DNA from: an uncultured Bacteroidales bacterium
GTDB lineage: Bacteria; Bacteroidota; Bacteroidia; Bacteroidales; UBA932
Reading direction: 5' to 3'
DNA: 64,000 nt
NCBI GenBank assembly: GCA_944326305.1
Contig: CALVDL010000012.1
Coordinates: forward strand, 1 to 64,000
A program made the translations under genes and the position numbers. The notes under the pieces are model-generated. The model ran no database searches and was not told the origin of the DNA. It saw only the letters and a list, made by a program, of their open reading frames with translations. Within the stretch, counting starts at the first letter, position 1. Each line of letters starts with the position of its first letter. Of this stretch, positions 7,458 to 16,127 are shown piece by piece.

Positions 7458-10400
7458 ATGGCAAACGAAAAAAAATTCATCACTTGTGACGGTAACTATG
7501 CCGCAGCGCATATGGCTTACCTTTTCAGTGAGCAGGCTGCCATCTACCCTATCACTCCGTCTTCAACAATGGCGGAGTATGTAGATGAATGGGCCGCACA
7601 AGGAAAAAAGAACCTTTTCGGTGAAATCGTAAAAGTAACTGAAATGCAGAGTGAAGGAGGAGCTGCAGGTGCAGTCCACGGAGCTCTCCAGGCAGGTGCC
7701 CTCACTACAACTTTCACGGCATCACAGGGTCTGCTCCTCATGATCCCGAACATGTACAAGATTGCCGGAGAAATGCTTCCGGCCGTATTCCATGTATCGG
7801 CACGTGCACTCGCTTCACATGCGCTTTCGATCTTCGGTGACCACCAGGACGTGATGGCTTGCCGCCAGACAGGATTCGCGATGCTCGCTTCAGCATCTGT
7901 CCAGGAGGCTCTCGACCTCGCTGCTGTGGCTCACCTCTCGGCAATCAAGTCAAGCATACCGTTCCTGCATTTCTTCGACGGATTCCGCACTTCACATGAA
8001 ATCCAGAAAATCGAACTGATAGACGAGGCTGCCCTCAAGGATATGATCAGCACCAAGTCCCTGGCAAGGTTCAGGGAAAGGGCCCTCAATCCTGACGCAC
8101 CAGTAACCCGCGGCACGGCCCAGAACGGCGACGTATACTTCCAGGCACGCGAAGCATGCAACCAGTACTATGACGCAGTTCCGGATGTAGTAGCCCGCTA
8201 TATGGGCGAGATCAGCGAACTCACAGGAAGGAACTACCGTCCGTTCGACTACTACGGAGCACCGGATGCAGAGAACATCATCATTGCAATGGGCTCTGTC
8301 ACAGAGACTATCAAAGAGACTATCGATCACCTCGCAGCGCAGGGCAAAAAATACGGTCTCATCATCGTCCGCCTCTACAGGCCGTTCTCCGCAAAATATT
8401 TCATGAAAGTGCTGCCGGAGACAGTCAGGAGAATCGCCGTTCTCGACAGGACCAAGGAGCCGGGATCCCTCGGGGAGCCGCTCTACCTCGACATCAAGGC
8501 CCTGTTCCAGGGCAAGGAGAACGCACCTCTGGTAATCGGAGGACGCTACGGCCTCTCATCAAAGGACACTTCCCCTGCACAGATCCACGCCGTTTACGAG
8601 AACCTCGAGCTCGCCGAACCTAAGGACGGGTTCACTATCGGCATCGTCGACGACGTGACATTCAAGTCACTTCCTGTAAAGGACGAGGTCAGCATCGTCA
8701 AGCCGGGCACCACAGAGTGCAAATTCTACGGCCTCGGCTCGGACGGTACGGTGGGCGCCAACAAGAACACCATCAAGATCATCGGCGACCACACCCCTAA
8801 GTACTGCCAGGGATATTTCGACTACGACTCCAAGAAATCAGGCGGATACACATGCTCCCACCTCAGGTTCGGAGACTCCCCTATCAAGGCTCCGTACCTG
8901 GTGTCCACTCCGGACTTCGTGGCCTGCCATGTGCCTTCATACCTCTATAAGTACGATGTACTCAAAGGCATCAAGCAGAACGGCACATTCCTCCTGAACA
9001 GCCTCTGGGATGTGGAAGAAACACTCAAGAGAGTTCCGGACAACGTAAAAGCCATAATCGGTAAAAAGAACATCTCATTCTATATCATCAACGCGACCAA
9101 GATCGCTGCCGAGATCGGGCTCGGCGGAAGGACCAACACCATCCTCCAGTCCGCATTCTTCAAGATCACAGGCATCATCCCTTACGAAGATGCAGTGACA
9201 TACATGAAGAAGGCCATCGACAAGAGCTACGGCAAGAAGGGCGAGAACGTCGTGAAGATGAACTATGCCGCAGTCGACAGAGGCGGCGAGTACATCAAGG
9301 TGGAAGTCCCTGCAGACTGGAAGGACATCACGGCCAAGTTCGAGAACCCTAACAAGGACCGTCTCGCACCTGAGTTCGTGAAGAACATCGCCGATGTGGT
9401 GAATGCACAGTGCGGTGACACCCTGCCTGTAAGCGCATTCGCCGAAATCGCCGACGGCACCATCCCTGACGGGACTGCGGCATATGAAAAGAGGGGCATA
9501 GCAGTGAAGGTCCCTGAGTGGAATCCGGACAACTGCATCCAGTGCAACACCTGCGCATTCGTCTGCCCTCACGCAGCCATCCGTCCGTTCCTCATGACAG
9601 CTGAAGAGGCTGCAGCGGCTCCTGCCGACATCAAGAAGGCACAGGGCAAGGCCGTATTCAAGGAATACACATTCACCATGCAGGTATCCCCTGCCGACTG
9701 TACGGGCTGCGGCAACTGCGCCGATGTCTGCCCTGCCAAGGAAAAGGCCCTTGTCATGGTATCCGCCGAGACTCAGGACCACGAGCAGGCCAACTTCGAC
9801 TACCTGCACTCCCATGTAGGATACAAGGACACTGTACAGAACAAGTTCCAGAACGTAAAGAACGCACAGTTCTCACAGCCTCTGTTCGAGTTCTCCGGAG
9901 CGTGCGCAGGATGCGGCGAGACCCCTTACATCAAGACCATCACACAGCTTTACGGTGACCACATGATGATCGCCAATGCAACCGGATGTTCTTCTATCTA
10001 CGGTGCCTCGTTCCCTGCATCGCCTTACTGCACCAACGCACAGGGCCACGGTCCGTCATGGGCCAACTCACTGTTCGAGGACAACGCCGAATTCGGTCTG
10101 GGAATGAAGCTCGGGTCCGACAGGGCACGCGAAACAGTAGCCAGACTGATGGAGGAAGGGCTTGCATGCACATGCTGCTCAGACGAGATCAAGGCACAGT
10201 TCACCAAGTGGCTCGGCAACAAGAACGACGCAAAGACCACACGCGAAGTTGCAGACGCCCTCGTACCTATGATGGAGGCATGCGGCTGCGACATCTGCAA
10301 GCAGCTGCTCGTCTACAGGCACTTCATTCCTGCACGTTCGCAGTGGATCTTCGGAGGTGACGGCTGGGCATACGACATCGGATACGGCGGACTCGACCAG

Positions 10401-10988
10401 GTGCTTGCATCAGGTGAGAACGTTAATGTGCTCGTACTCGACACAGAGGTATATTCAAACACCGGCGGACAGTCATCCAAGTCTACTCCTGCCGGAGCCA
10501 TCGCCAAATTCGCAGCTTCCGGAAAGAAAATCCGCAAGAAAGACCTCGGAATGATGGCTATCAGCTACGGCTATGTATATGTGGCACAGGTAGCCATGGG
10601 TGCAAGCCCGGCCCAGTACTTCAACGCCATCAAAGAGGCTGAAGCATACGACGGACCTTCACTCATCATCGCCTATGCACCATGTATCAACCACGGTCTG
10701 AAGGCCGGCATGGGTCTGAGCCAGAAAGAGGAGAAGCTCGCCGTAGAGTGCGGCTACTGGCATCTCTACAGGTACAATCCGGTACTCGAGGAGCAGGGCA
10801 AGAACCCGTTCACCCTCGACAGCAAGGAACCTGACTGGAGCAAGTTCCAGGACTTCCTCAAAGGCGAGGTACGTTTCGCTTCACTCTACAAGATGTTCCC
10901 TGACAGCGCGGCAGAACTTCTGCAGAAGACAGAGGAGTTTGCCAAGATCAGGCTCAACACCTACAAGAGGCTCGCAGGCAAGGAATAG
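7458..10988 (+). CDS. nifJ: Pyruvate:ferredoxin (flavodoxin) oxidoreductase, single-chain
   Basis: This 1176-residue enzyme oxidatively decarboxylates pyruvate to acetyl-CoA and CO2 with reduction of ferredoxin or flavodoxin, the central fermentation step of anaerobes. Domain order from the N-terminus: pyrimidine-binding domain (YPITPSSTMAEYVDEWA), transketolase C-like, gamma domain, the EKR-like linker, and a 2[4Fe-4S] ferredoxin insert with CIQCNTCAFVCP (about residue 693) and CTGCGNCADVCP (about 751). The thiamine-diphosphate domain follows, with CAGCGETPY (about 815) and GDGWAYDIG...YSNTGGQSSKSTP (from about 967). Proximal-cluster cysteines are present. Start ATG 7458 gives MANEKKFITCDGNYAAAHM, matching family N-termini. 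A strong terminator follows at 11014. Confidence 0.97.
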   Translation: MANEKKFITCDGNYAAAHMAYLFSEQAAIYPITPSSTMAEYVDEWAAQGKKNLFGEIVKVTEMQSEGGAAGAVHGALQAGALTTTFTASQGLLLMIPNMYKIAGEMLPAVFHVSARALASHALSIFGDHQDVMACRQTGFAMLASASVQEALDLAAVAHLSAIKSSIPFLHFFDGFRTSHEIQKIELIDEAALKDMISTKSLARFRERALNPDAPVTRGTAQNGDVYFQAREACNQYYDAVPDVVARYMGEISELTGRNYRPFDYYGAPDAENIIIAMGSVTETIKETIDHLAAQGKKYGLIIVRLYRPFSAKYFMKVLPETVRRIAVLDRTKEPGSLGEPLYLDIKALFQGKENAPLVIGGRYGLSSKDTSPAQIHAVYENLELAEPKDGFTIGIVDDVTFKSLPVKDEVSIVKPGTTECKFYGLGSDGTVGANKNTIKIIGDHTPKYCQGYFDYDSKKSGGYTCSHLRFGDSPIKAPYLVSTPDFVACHVPSYLYKYDVLKGIKQNGTFLLNSLWDVEETLKRVPDNVKAIIGKKNISFYIINATKIAAEIGLGGRTNTILQSAFFKITGIIPYEDAVTYMKKAIDKSYGKKGENVVKMNYAAVDRGGEYIKVEVPADWKDITAKFENPNKDRLAPEFVKNIADVVNAQCGDTLPVSAFAEIADGTIPDGTAAYEKRGIAVKVPEWNPDNCIQCNTCAFVCPHAAIRPFLMTAEEAAAAPADIKKAQGKAVFKEYTFTMQVSPADCTGCGNCADVCPAKEKALVMVSAETQDHEQANFDYLHSHVGYKDTVQNKFQNVKNAQFSQPLFEFSGACAGCGETPYIKTITQLYGDHMMIANATGCSSIYGASFPASPYCTNAQGHGPSWANSLFEDNAEFGLGMKLGSDRARETVARLMEEGLACTCCSDEIKAQFTKWLGNKNDAKTTREVADALVPMMEACGCDICKQLLVYRHFIPARSQWIFGGDGWAYDIGYGGLDQVLASGENVNVLVLDTEVYSNTGGQSSKSTPAGAIAKFAASGKKIRKKDLGMMAISYGYVYVAQVAMGASPAQYFNAIKEAEAYDGPSLIIAYAPCINHGLKAGMGLSQKEEKLAVECGYWHLYRYNPVLEEQGKNPFTLDSKEPDWSKFQDFLKGEVRFASLYKMFPDSAAELLQKTEEFAKIRLNTYKRLAGKE

Positions 10989-11013
10989 TCCCCGACGCCT
11001 TGCATGAACAAGG

Positions 11014-11046
11014 TAGCGGTCCCGGAAACGGACCGCTACTTTTATT
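11014..11046 (+). terminator. Rho-independent terminator of the PFOR gene
   Basis: A perfect 10-bp stem (GTAGCGGTCC with GGACCGCTAC), a 7-nt loop and the tail TTTTATTTT lie 25 nt after the stop codon. Confidence 0.9.
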
Positions 11047-11107
11047 TTGTATAAAACGAAGAATGTCATATATTCATATCCCCAAACACCCGGACTTGAA
11101 TAAACCG

Positions 11108-12775
11108 ATGAAGAAAACACATATACCGTCCCTTTTAGCCGCCTGCCTACTGGTCTGGTCCTGCTCCGGTCCCGTGGCAGAATCCACCCTCAGAGATGTA
11201 AGAAGCTACATCGACGAATATCCCGACAGCGCACTTGCGGTATTGGATACCATACCGGAGGGAAACCTGCGCGGAAAGAAGGCGGAAGCAGAATTCGCCC
11301 TGCTGTACTCCATGGCCCTTGACAAGAACTACATCGACATGACAGACGACAGCCTCATAAACGTAGCTGTGCGATGGTACCGCAGGCATGGAAGCGCCGA
11401 TGACAGGCTCAAGGCATGGTACTATCAGGGCCGTGTCTACCAGAACGCCGGGGACAACGAACGGGCGATGGAGAGCTTCACGAGGGCAGAAAGGTATGTG
11501 AAACGGTCCGGAGACTGCACCACATCCGGGATGCTGTACTCTGCCAAGTCCAGGGTATATGACTATCTGTTTGACATAGAGAAATCATCGGCCAATCTCC
11601 GCAGGGCATCAGAGTACTATCAGCTCGCGAAAGACACGGCCCGGTACACGGGCTCGATTCTCAAACTCGCCGGCAGCAGCATAGTCGCAGAAAAGACGGC
11701 CGAAGCCTCGGCCTATCTTGATACCCTGGGAAAATACTGGGATGCATTGTCCGAATCCAAGAAAAGCAGCTGCTATTCCTATATGCTGGAACTTGCCCTG
11801 ATTGAAAACAGGGATACACTGGCCCCGATAGCGGACAGCTATATCTCTGATATACAGGATTCTTCGGCAATAAACTGGATTACCCTCGCCCACGTATATC
11901 TCGAAACAGGAGAATACGATAAAGGTCTCGACGCTTTAGATGCATACCGGAATACAGACACGGCATACCTCGCTGACAACGCCTATCTGTGGCTTTTTTC
12001 AGAACTGTCGGCCGAGAAAGGACAATACGAGACCGCCTACCAGGCACTGCACCGTTATGTCTCCGTAACCGACGAGACCGACGTAGACATCTTCGAGAGC
12101 GACGCGAAATTCACTGAGGACAGGATGCTCGCCAGGTACAAGCTCCAGAACAGGAACCTCTGGATCACCATCATGCTTCTCGGTATCATCTCTTTAATCT
12201 CCTCCGGTCTGCTCCTGTATGCAAAACTGCAGGAAAAGATACGCCAGAAACAGCAGGAGAAAGAAAGGCTTGAACGGGAAAAACATGAGATAGAGACCGA
12301 AATGGAATCATACAGGAAACTGTATGAGCAGGCACAAGAAGAGAAAAAGAACCTGCTGCGCATAAGGCAGGACCAGAAACTCGACAAGAAAATACGTGAA
12401 TCCATCGAGGAACGGCTAGATGTCCTCAACCGTTTCATCACCGCCGCCATATCAAAGAACCTCATTTCCTCCGCTACAGACGCCCTTGATGATTATCTCA
12501 GAGACAAGGAACGGTTCATCTATTCCACGAGGCTTTCCTTCATCATAATGCACCCGAAATTCATCTCATACCTCAAGAAATCCGGCCTCACCGAAAACGA
12601 GATCGGCTACTGCTGCCTGTATTGCATCGGAATGAACGGAAATGAAATCGCGTCATATCTCAAACGGAAATCTTTCTACAATACCAGCAGCACCATAAGG
12701 AAAAAGTTAGGACTTGAGGAATACAAGACAAATCTGGATATCTTTCTCCGTGGAAAAATGACAGAACTGGATTGA
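11108..12775 (+). CDS. Membrane-anchored TPR regulator with C-terminal helix-turn-helix
   Basis: This 555-residue protein (start ATG 11108; longer upstream starts overlap the terminator) begins with a lipoprotein-like signal (LLAACLLVWSC). About 300 residues of tetratricopeptide-type helices follow, e.g. KAWYYQGRVYQNAGDNERAMESFTRAERY. A membrane helix (WITIMLLGIISLISSGLLL, about 352-370) and a charged coiled coil (about 375-450) come next. The last 80 residues (SGLTENEIGYCCLYCIGMNGNEIASYL) look like a LuxR-type helix-turn-helix. Such proteins are widespread in Bacteroidota, and I infer it senses periplasmic or envelope signals and regulates a neighbouring target. The intergenic region downstream has paired direct repeats suited to such a regulator, and the next genes encode a secreted protein and RHS remnants. 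Direct regulation is not shown. Confidence 0.8.
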   Translation: MKKTHIPSLLAACLLVWSCSGPVAESTLRDVRSYIDEYPDSALAVLDTIPEGNLRGKKAEAEFALLYSMALDKNYIDMTDDSLINVAVRWYRRHGSADDRLKAWYYQGRVYQNAGDNERAMESFTRAERYVKRSGDCTTSGMLYSAKSRVYDYLFDIEKSSANLRRASEYYQLAKDTARYTGSILKLAGSSIVAEKTAEASAYLDTLGKYWDALSESKKSSCYSYMLELALIENRDTLAPIADSYISDIQDSSAINWITLAHVYLETGEYDKGLDALDAYRNTDTAYLADNAYLWLFSELSAEKGQYETAYQALHRYVSVTDETDVDIFESDAKFTEDRMLARYKLQNRNLWITIMLLGIISLISSGLLLYAKLQEKIRQKQQEKERLEREKHEIETEMESYRKLYEQAQEEKKNLLRIRQDQKLDKKIRESIEERLDVLNRFITAAISKNLISSATDALDDYLRDKERFIYSTRLSFIIMHPKFISYLKKSGLTENEIGYCCLYCIGMNGNEIASYLKRKSFYNTSSTIRKKLGLEEYKTNLDIFLRGKMTELD

Positions 12776-12777
12776 CA

Positions 12778-12806
12778 GACTCTCATTTTTCCAAAACGAC
12801 TCTCAT
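12778..12806. promoter_or_regulatory. Paired direct repeats GACTCTCAT, possible regulator site
   Basis: GACTCTCAT occurs at 12778-12786 and again at 12798-12806, start to start exactly 20 bp, i.e. two helical turns. This same-face spacing is typical of tandem activator sites. It lies just after the stop of the TPR/HTH regulator, upstream of the secreted-protein/RHS unit. Confidence 0.4.
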
Positions 12807-12814
12807 CATATACG

Positions 12815-12848
12815 TTTCCTCTGGTAATCAATGTATTATCAGAGGAAA
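12815..12848. other. 14-bp inverted repeat (terminator or operator)
   Basis: TTTCCTCTGGTAAT (12815-12828) and ATTATCAGAGGAAA (12835-12848) pair at 13 of 14 positions around a 6-nt loop. No T-run follows, so either a weak terminator of the regulator gene or a protein-binding dyad is possible. Confidence 0.55.
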
Positions 12849-12878
12849 TATCTTTATATACGACTTTTGGATTTTTAT

Positions 12879-12889
12879 CCCCCCCCCCC
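12879..12889. repeat. C11 homopolymer tract upstream of the secreted-protein/RHS promoter
   Basis: Eleven consecutive C residues lie in an otherwise AT-rich intergenic stretch, about 54 bp before the -33 element at 12943. Tracts this long are prone to slipped-strand length change. Confidence 0.9.
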
Positions 12890-12942
12890 GACAATTATTT
12901 AAAAATCAATCATTTATAAAACAGCAAAAGTGAGAGATTTTA

Positions 12943-12975
12943 TTTGTTTCGAAGACAGTATCCGATATAATTTTG
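12943..12975 (+). promoter_or_regulatory. Bacteroidota-type promoter of the 13.0-kb accessory unit
   Basis: TTTG (12943-12946), a gap of 21 nt, then TAATTTTG (12968-12975), 25 nt before the GTG start at 13001. This is a good match to the phylum consensus. Confidence 0.65.
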
Positions 12976-13000
12976 AGTGAATTTTTAAACCACTCAAACT

Positions 13001-13384
13001 GTGAAAAGAGCAATCTTCCTTACTATTGCTGTATTTCTCAGCGCTGCTTTCTTTTATTCCGACTCATACGGAAAAAGCGAGAGAAACAGAAAAATCATCA
13101 AAACAATCATCAATAAAAATCCGCACAGCGCCTCATCGGTCGACCGTAGCTTGTTCTCTGACGTCAAGGCATACCTATGCAATGAAACCCGTACGATTGA
13201 ACTGGAATTTTACGAAGTGAGACAAGGAGAAATATATGTTACAGATACTGGCGGACAAATCATAATTTACGATTCCATCACTTCATCGGAGCAAATCCTC
13301 GACGCCCCTTCTGCCAAAGGCACCTACTATCTGATAATAGACTCTCCTGAACTATATGCGGAAGGACTATTTACAGTCGAATAA
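13001..13384 (+). CDS. Small secreted protein, DUF3244-like
   Basis: This 127-residue protein starts at GTG 13001, the only start that preserves the signal peptide. The N-terminus (KRAIFLTIAVFLSAAFFYSD) is a clear Sec signal. The mature part is short and beta-rich, ending in a segment (GTYYLIIDSPELYAEGLFTVE) that resembles the DUF3244 / secretion-tail-like small proteins of Bacteroidales, which form a single Ig-like sandwich. Such genes often sit beside TPR regulators and RHS/YD genes, as here. The function is unknown to me. It is expressed from its own promoter, and its AT-richer composition differs from the housekeeping genes. Confidence 0.6.
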   Translation: MKRAIFLTIAVFLSAAFFYSDSYGKSERNRKIIKTIINKNPHSASSVDRSLFSDVKAYLCNETRTIELEFYEVRQGEIYVTDTGGQIIIYDSITSSEQILDAPSAKGTYYLIIDSPELYAEGLFTVE

Positions 13385-13425
13385 CGGCATCACACCATAC
13401 CATTCACCCTATTAAAACCGACAAC

Positions 13426-13665
13426 ATGAAAAAAGTATTTTTCCTTTTGTGTGCATTTGTCTTTTCAGCCTTTGCGGCAGGACAGGAAAAGACACAGTCC
13501 GGGACAACAGGCAAGACAATCGTATTTGAATACGACGCGGCAGGAAACCGCATCGCCACAGCCGACGGACTGCTCGTCGCCGAGTACAGCTACGATGCCT
13601 GGGGACGGCTCCGTAACCCGCAGACCCACGAGGTCTACCTTCCGGGGCAGGAACCGGACATGTAG
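13426..13665 (+). pseudogene. 5' remnant of an RHS/YD-repeat secreted protein
   Basis: This open frame of 79 codons encodes a signal peptide (MKKVFFLLCAFVFSAFAAGQ) followed by two YD-type repeats (FEYDAAGNRI and YSYDAWGRLRNPQTHEVYLPG). The second is the segment that in intact Bacteroidota RHS proteins lies a few dozen residues before the conserved shell-closing motif and hyper-variable tip. Here the frame stops right after it, and matching linker and toxin sequence continues in another frame from 13668. Hence a large internal part of the RHS shell is missing and a frameshift separates the pieces. It could still be made as a short secreted peptide. Confidence 0.75.
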
Positions 13666-13667
13666 CC

Positions 13668-14075
13668 GGCGGAACCGTAAGAGGTCTGCTTCAGGGAAAG
13701 TCATTCGGAGAGGCTATCCAGGATTCTTTTAAAGGAATCGGAACAAGTATGGCTCTTGGTGGGGCTATAGGTTTAGCATCGACGGTCGCAGTCTCTTATG
13801 CTAATGGAATTAATCCTTGGACAGGGAAAAACATAAGTCAAAGTGCTATTGATCTAAATATAGCAAAAAATCTAGATGAACAATTAGCATTAGAGGAAGC
13901 CATGACCTCACCGGGTAAACTGATAATAGACCACACGAAAATAAATGACCCAAGATGGTATGGATGGGACAAAATGCAGTATATTCACACCAAATTTGAT
14001 GGCACCAAAATAAACATACATTATTTTCAAAATCCTAATACTGGAGAAAAAGCCGGATTTAAATTCAAATACTGA
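13668..14075 (+). CDS. RHS C-terminal linker and polymorphic toxin tip (remnant or internally started toxin)
   Basis: The frame is open from before 13668, with a usable ATG at 13749 (108 codons). The first part (GGTVRGLLQGKSFGEAIQ, then a Gly/Ala-rich GIGTSMALGGAIGLAST) matches the linker after the RHS core in Bacteroidota. The last 50 residues form the variable tip: HTKINDPRWYGWDKM, then IHYFQNPNTGEKAGFKFKY. That short strand-rich ending with conserved W, K, H and F resembles BECR-fold (barnase/EndoU/colicin E5-like) ribonuclease tips. The neighbour encodes a barstar-like domain, which supports this. The stop codon abuts the immunity gene ATG. Composition is markedly AT-rich. Nuclease activity is inference. 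Confidence 0.6.
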   Translation, partial: GGTVRGLLQGKSFGEAIQDSFKGIGTSMALGGAIGLASTVAVSYANGINPWTGKNISQSAIDLNIAKNLDEQLALEEAMTSPGKLIIDHTKINDPRWYGWDKMQYIHTKFDGTKINIHYFQNPNTGEKAGFKFKY

Positions 14076-14849
14076 ATGATTATAACTTGCACTAAACTGA
14101 CGAACACCAAACACCGGCCTGAATTGTCAGGCTGGTCCGACGCCAAAGGTTACATTACTGTAGGAAACAGTTATGTTGTATACGCATACAGGATATGCAA
14201 AGGATATAAATGGTATCTTATATGTGATGACAACTATGGATCAGTGTACAATTATCCTCTGTACTTGCCTGAGGTATTTTTTTCAGTTTCTGACGGTTCG
14301 GTTTCAAAATATTGGATAAAAACAGGTGCAGGCCTGAGCACTGAAGCAGGATTCCCGGAAATAATCAATATCCCGGACTTTTTCATGAAATTGACTGATG
14401 GCGATATACAGGCGACAGACAGATTCAAGGCAATTAAACTTATAATAGACAAAGAAAACGGTTATGGAAAAAATATTTTCATTTACAGGACAATGCCTCC
14501 AGTCAATGATGATACGCGTGTCATAAATATTCCTCCTGGGATAAAAGACAAGAATGATTTGATAAACTTTATCATGAATAAATTGTCGTTTCCTTTTGGA
14601 GAATTACTATCCTGGGACGCATTAGCCTATTTCATAAGTCATATAGAGTGGGTTAAAGAAAAGAAAGTATGGATCAACCATGAACAATTGCCACCATTGC
14701 AGAAAAATGATTTGATGCAATATATCAAATGTCTCAGTGATGCCTGCGGTCCACTCAATGGCCATCAGCATGAATTGACTGTCTATTTTCCAGAATATGA
14801 AGAAAATACAATAAAAAGAATACTTAAAGAAACAATTCAAAAATTTTGA
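14076..14849 (+). CDS. Two-domain immunity protein with barstar-like C-terminal domain
   Basis: This 257-residue cytoplasmic protein has no signal peptide. Residues 1 to about 90 (VGNSYVVYAYRICKGYKWY, then ICDDNYGSVYNYPLYLPEVF) resemble small beta-rich immunity proteins found next to RHS genes. The C-terminal part (about 148-250) fits the barstar family: a strand (RVINIPPGIK), LINFIMNKLSFPFGE, the hallmark SWDALAYFISHIEW, INHEQLPPLQ, then a final strand LTVYFP. Barstar proteins plug barnase-like nucleases. Its ATG follows the toxin stop directly (TGA then ATG), so translation is probably coupled. I infer that it neutralises the adjacent tip. The N-terminal half may be a second immunity domain. 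Confidence 0.7.
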   Translation: MIITCTKLTNTKHRPELSGWSDAKGYITVGNSYVVYAYRICKGYKWYLICDDNYGSVYNYPLYLPEVFFSVSDGSVSKYWIKTGAGLSTEAGFPEIINIPDFFMKLTDGDIQATDRFKAIKLIIDKENGYGKNIFIYRTMPPVNDDTRVINIPPGIKDKNDLINFIMNKLSFPFGELLSWDALAYFISHIEWVKEKKVWINHEQLPPLQKNDLMQYIKCLSDACGPLNGHQHELTVYFPEYEENTIKRILKETIQKF

Positions 14850-14868
14850 CAATACAAACAATAAAGCC

Positions 14869-15618
14869 ATGAAATCACTACTTAAAACACTCCTTGCGGC
14901 AGCCATGCTCGCTGCCGCAGGATTCTCCGCCTCGGCGCAGATGAGTTTCCAGGCAGGGGTCACGATGCCTTACCAGAGAGAGCTCCAGATGGAACCTCTT
15001 GCCATATATGACAGATACGGGATCGGTGCGTACTTCGGGTTCGACTATGACATCCATATCATCAAGGGGTTCAGCATCTCACCAGGACTGTTCTACAACT
15101 TCACTTCCGCGAAATCCTCCGGATATGAAGACAGACTCTATGCTGAAGAGACCCAGAGAGACCACCTGATAAACATACCTGTACATTTCAAATACGAGTT
15201 CAACATCAGGCCAGACAGATTCGCGATATACATCTATGCCGGACCGATGTTCTCACTCGGTGCGGCATCCCGGACGAAAGGATTCTTATCAGGGAGCGGG
15301 CTCTTCATGAATGTATATTACGACAACTATTCCGGTGTCCTCAAAGACCTGCAATTCCCGGGATTATCAGGCATAATAGGACCTGAAGAAAAGCAGGAGC
15401 TCATGGATGCCATCCAGGCCGAGCTCGATGCCTATGGACCGACACAGAGACGCTTCGACCTACAGATAGACTGGGGCGTCGGATTCAGGTTCAAAAAGCA
15501 CTGGGAACTGAAGACCGGCTACTCTTTCGGACTGATCGACAGGTTCAACGGAGTCTTCGGCCAGAACTATAACCTGATGATGAACCAGTACTACATCGGA
15601 TTCGGATACCGCTTCTGA
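14869..15618 (+). CDS. Outer-membrane beta-barrel protein
   Basis: This 249-residue protein has a Sec signal peptide (KTLLAAAMLAAAGFSASAQ) and alternating hydrophobic strands. It ends in Phe after aromatic-rich strands (MNQYYIGFGYRF), the classic terminal signature recognised by BamA. The layout fits the PF13568 / PorT-like barrels of Bacteroidota, about 8 strands. The function is unknown. It lies 19 nt after the immunity gene and before the pseudopilin gene, on the same strand, so it may belong to either module. Confidence 0.7.
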   Translation: MKSLLKTLLAAAMLAAAGFSASAQMSFQAGVTMPYQRELQMEPLAIYDRYGIGAYFGFDYDIHIIKGFSISPGLFYNFTSAKSSGYEDRLYAEETQRDHLINIPVHFKYEFNIRPDRFAIYIYAGPMFSLGAASRTKGFLSGSGLFMNVYYDNYSGVLKDLQFPGLSGIIGPEEKQELMDAIQAELDAYGPTQRRFDLQIDWGVGFRFKKHWELKTGYSFGLIDRFNGVFGQNYNLMMNQYYIGFGYRF

Positions 15619-15667
15619 AAAAGACGGGCATCATCCCGGTAATATCATCACATAAAGTTCATTCGCA

Positions 15668-16114
15668 ATGAAATACATATCATTTACCCGTAGGGGTGGA
15701 GCCTGCTCCGCCCCTGACGGGAGGGGGCTCAGGGCCTTCTCCCTTCCGGAACTGCTCGTGGTCCTGGTCATAATAGGCATACTCGTGCTGATAGCACTGC
15801 CCAACATGATGCCTCTGATCTCCCGTGCCAAGAGCACAGAAGCCCAGCAGCAGCTGGCTTTCCTGCATTCGCTCGAAAAGAGCTATTTCTACACTTATTC
15901 CAGATATTCCGACAGTCTGGATGAAATCGGCTTCGAACAGCAGCCATTGGTCACGGACGGAGGAACGGCCAACTACAGGATCGAGATCGCCGAGGCCGGG
16001 GAGAACGGTTTCCGGGCCCAGGCCGTATCCGTGGTGGATTTCGACAAGGACGGGAACTTCAGCACCTGGGAGATAGACCAGGACAAGAACCTGAAAGAAA
16101 TAATCAAGGACTGA
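15668..16114 (+). CDS. Type II secretion / type IV pilin-like pseudopilin
   Basis: This 148-residue protein has a long charged leader and a prepilin-type cleavage site, A|FSLPELLVVLVIIGILVLIA, with the diagnostic Glu at +5 and a 20-residue hydrophobic helix. A short globular domain follows (FLHSLEKSYFYTYSRYSDSLDEIGFE, TANYRIEIAEA), as in GspG/GspH-like minor pseudopilins. The -1 residue is Ala, not the usual Gly, which is tolerated in some systems. GspE-like and GspF-like genes follow directly, so this is part of an assembly-ATPase system. No secretin or prepilin peptidase is in the window. Confidence 0.85.
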   Translation: MKYISFTRRGGACSAPDGRGLRAFSLPELLVVLVIIGILVLIALPNMMPLISRAKSTEAQQQLAFLHSLEKSYFYTYSRYSDSLDEIGFEQQPLVTDGGTANYRIEIAEAGENGFRAQAVSVVDFDKDGNFSTWEIDQDKNLKEIIKD

Positions 16115-16127
16115 ACCATGTGGGAAC

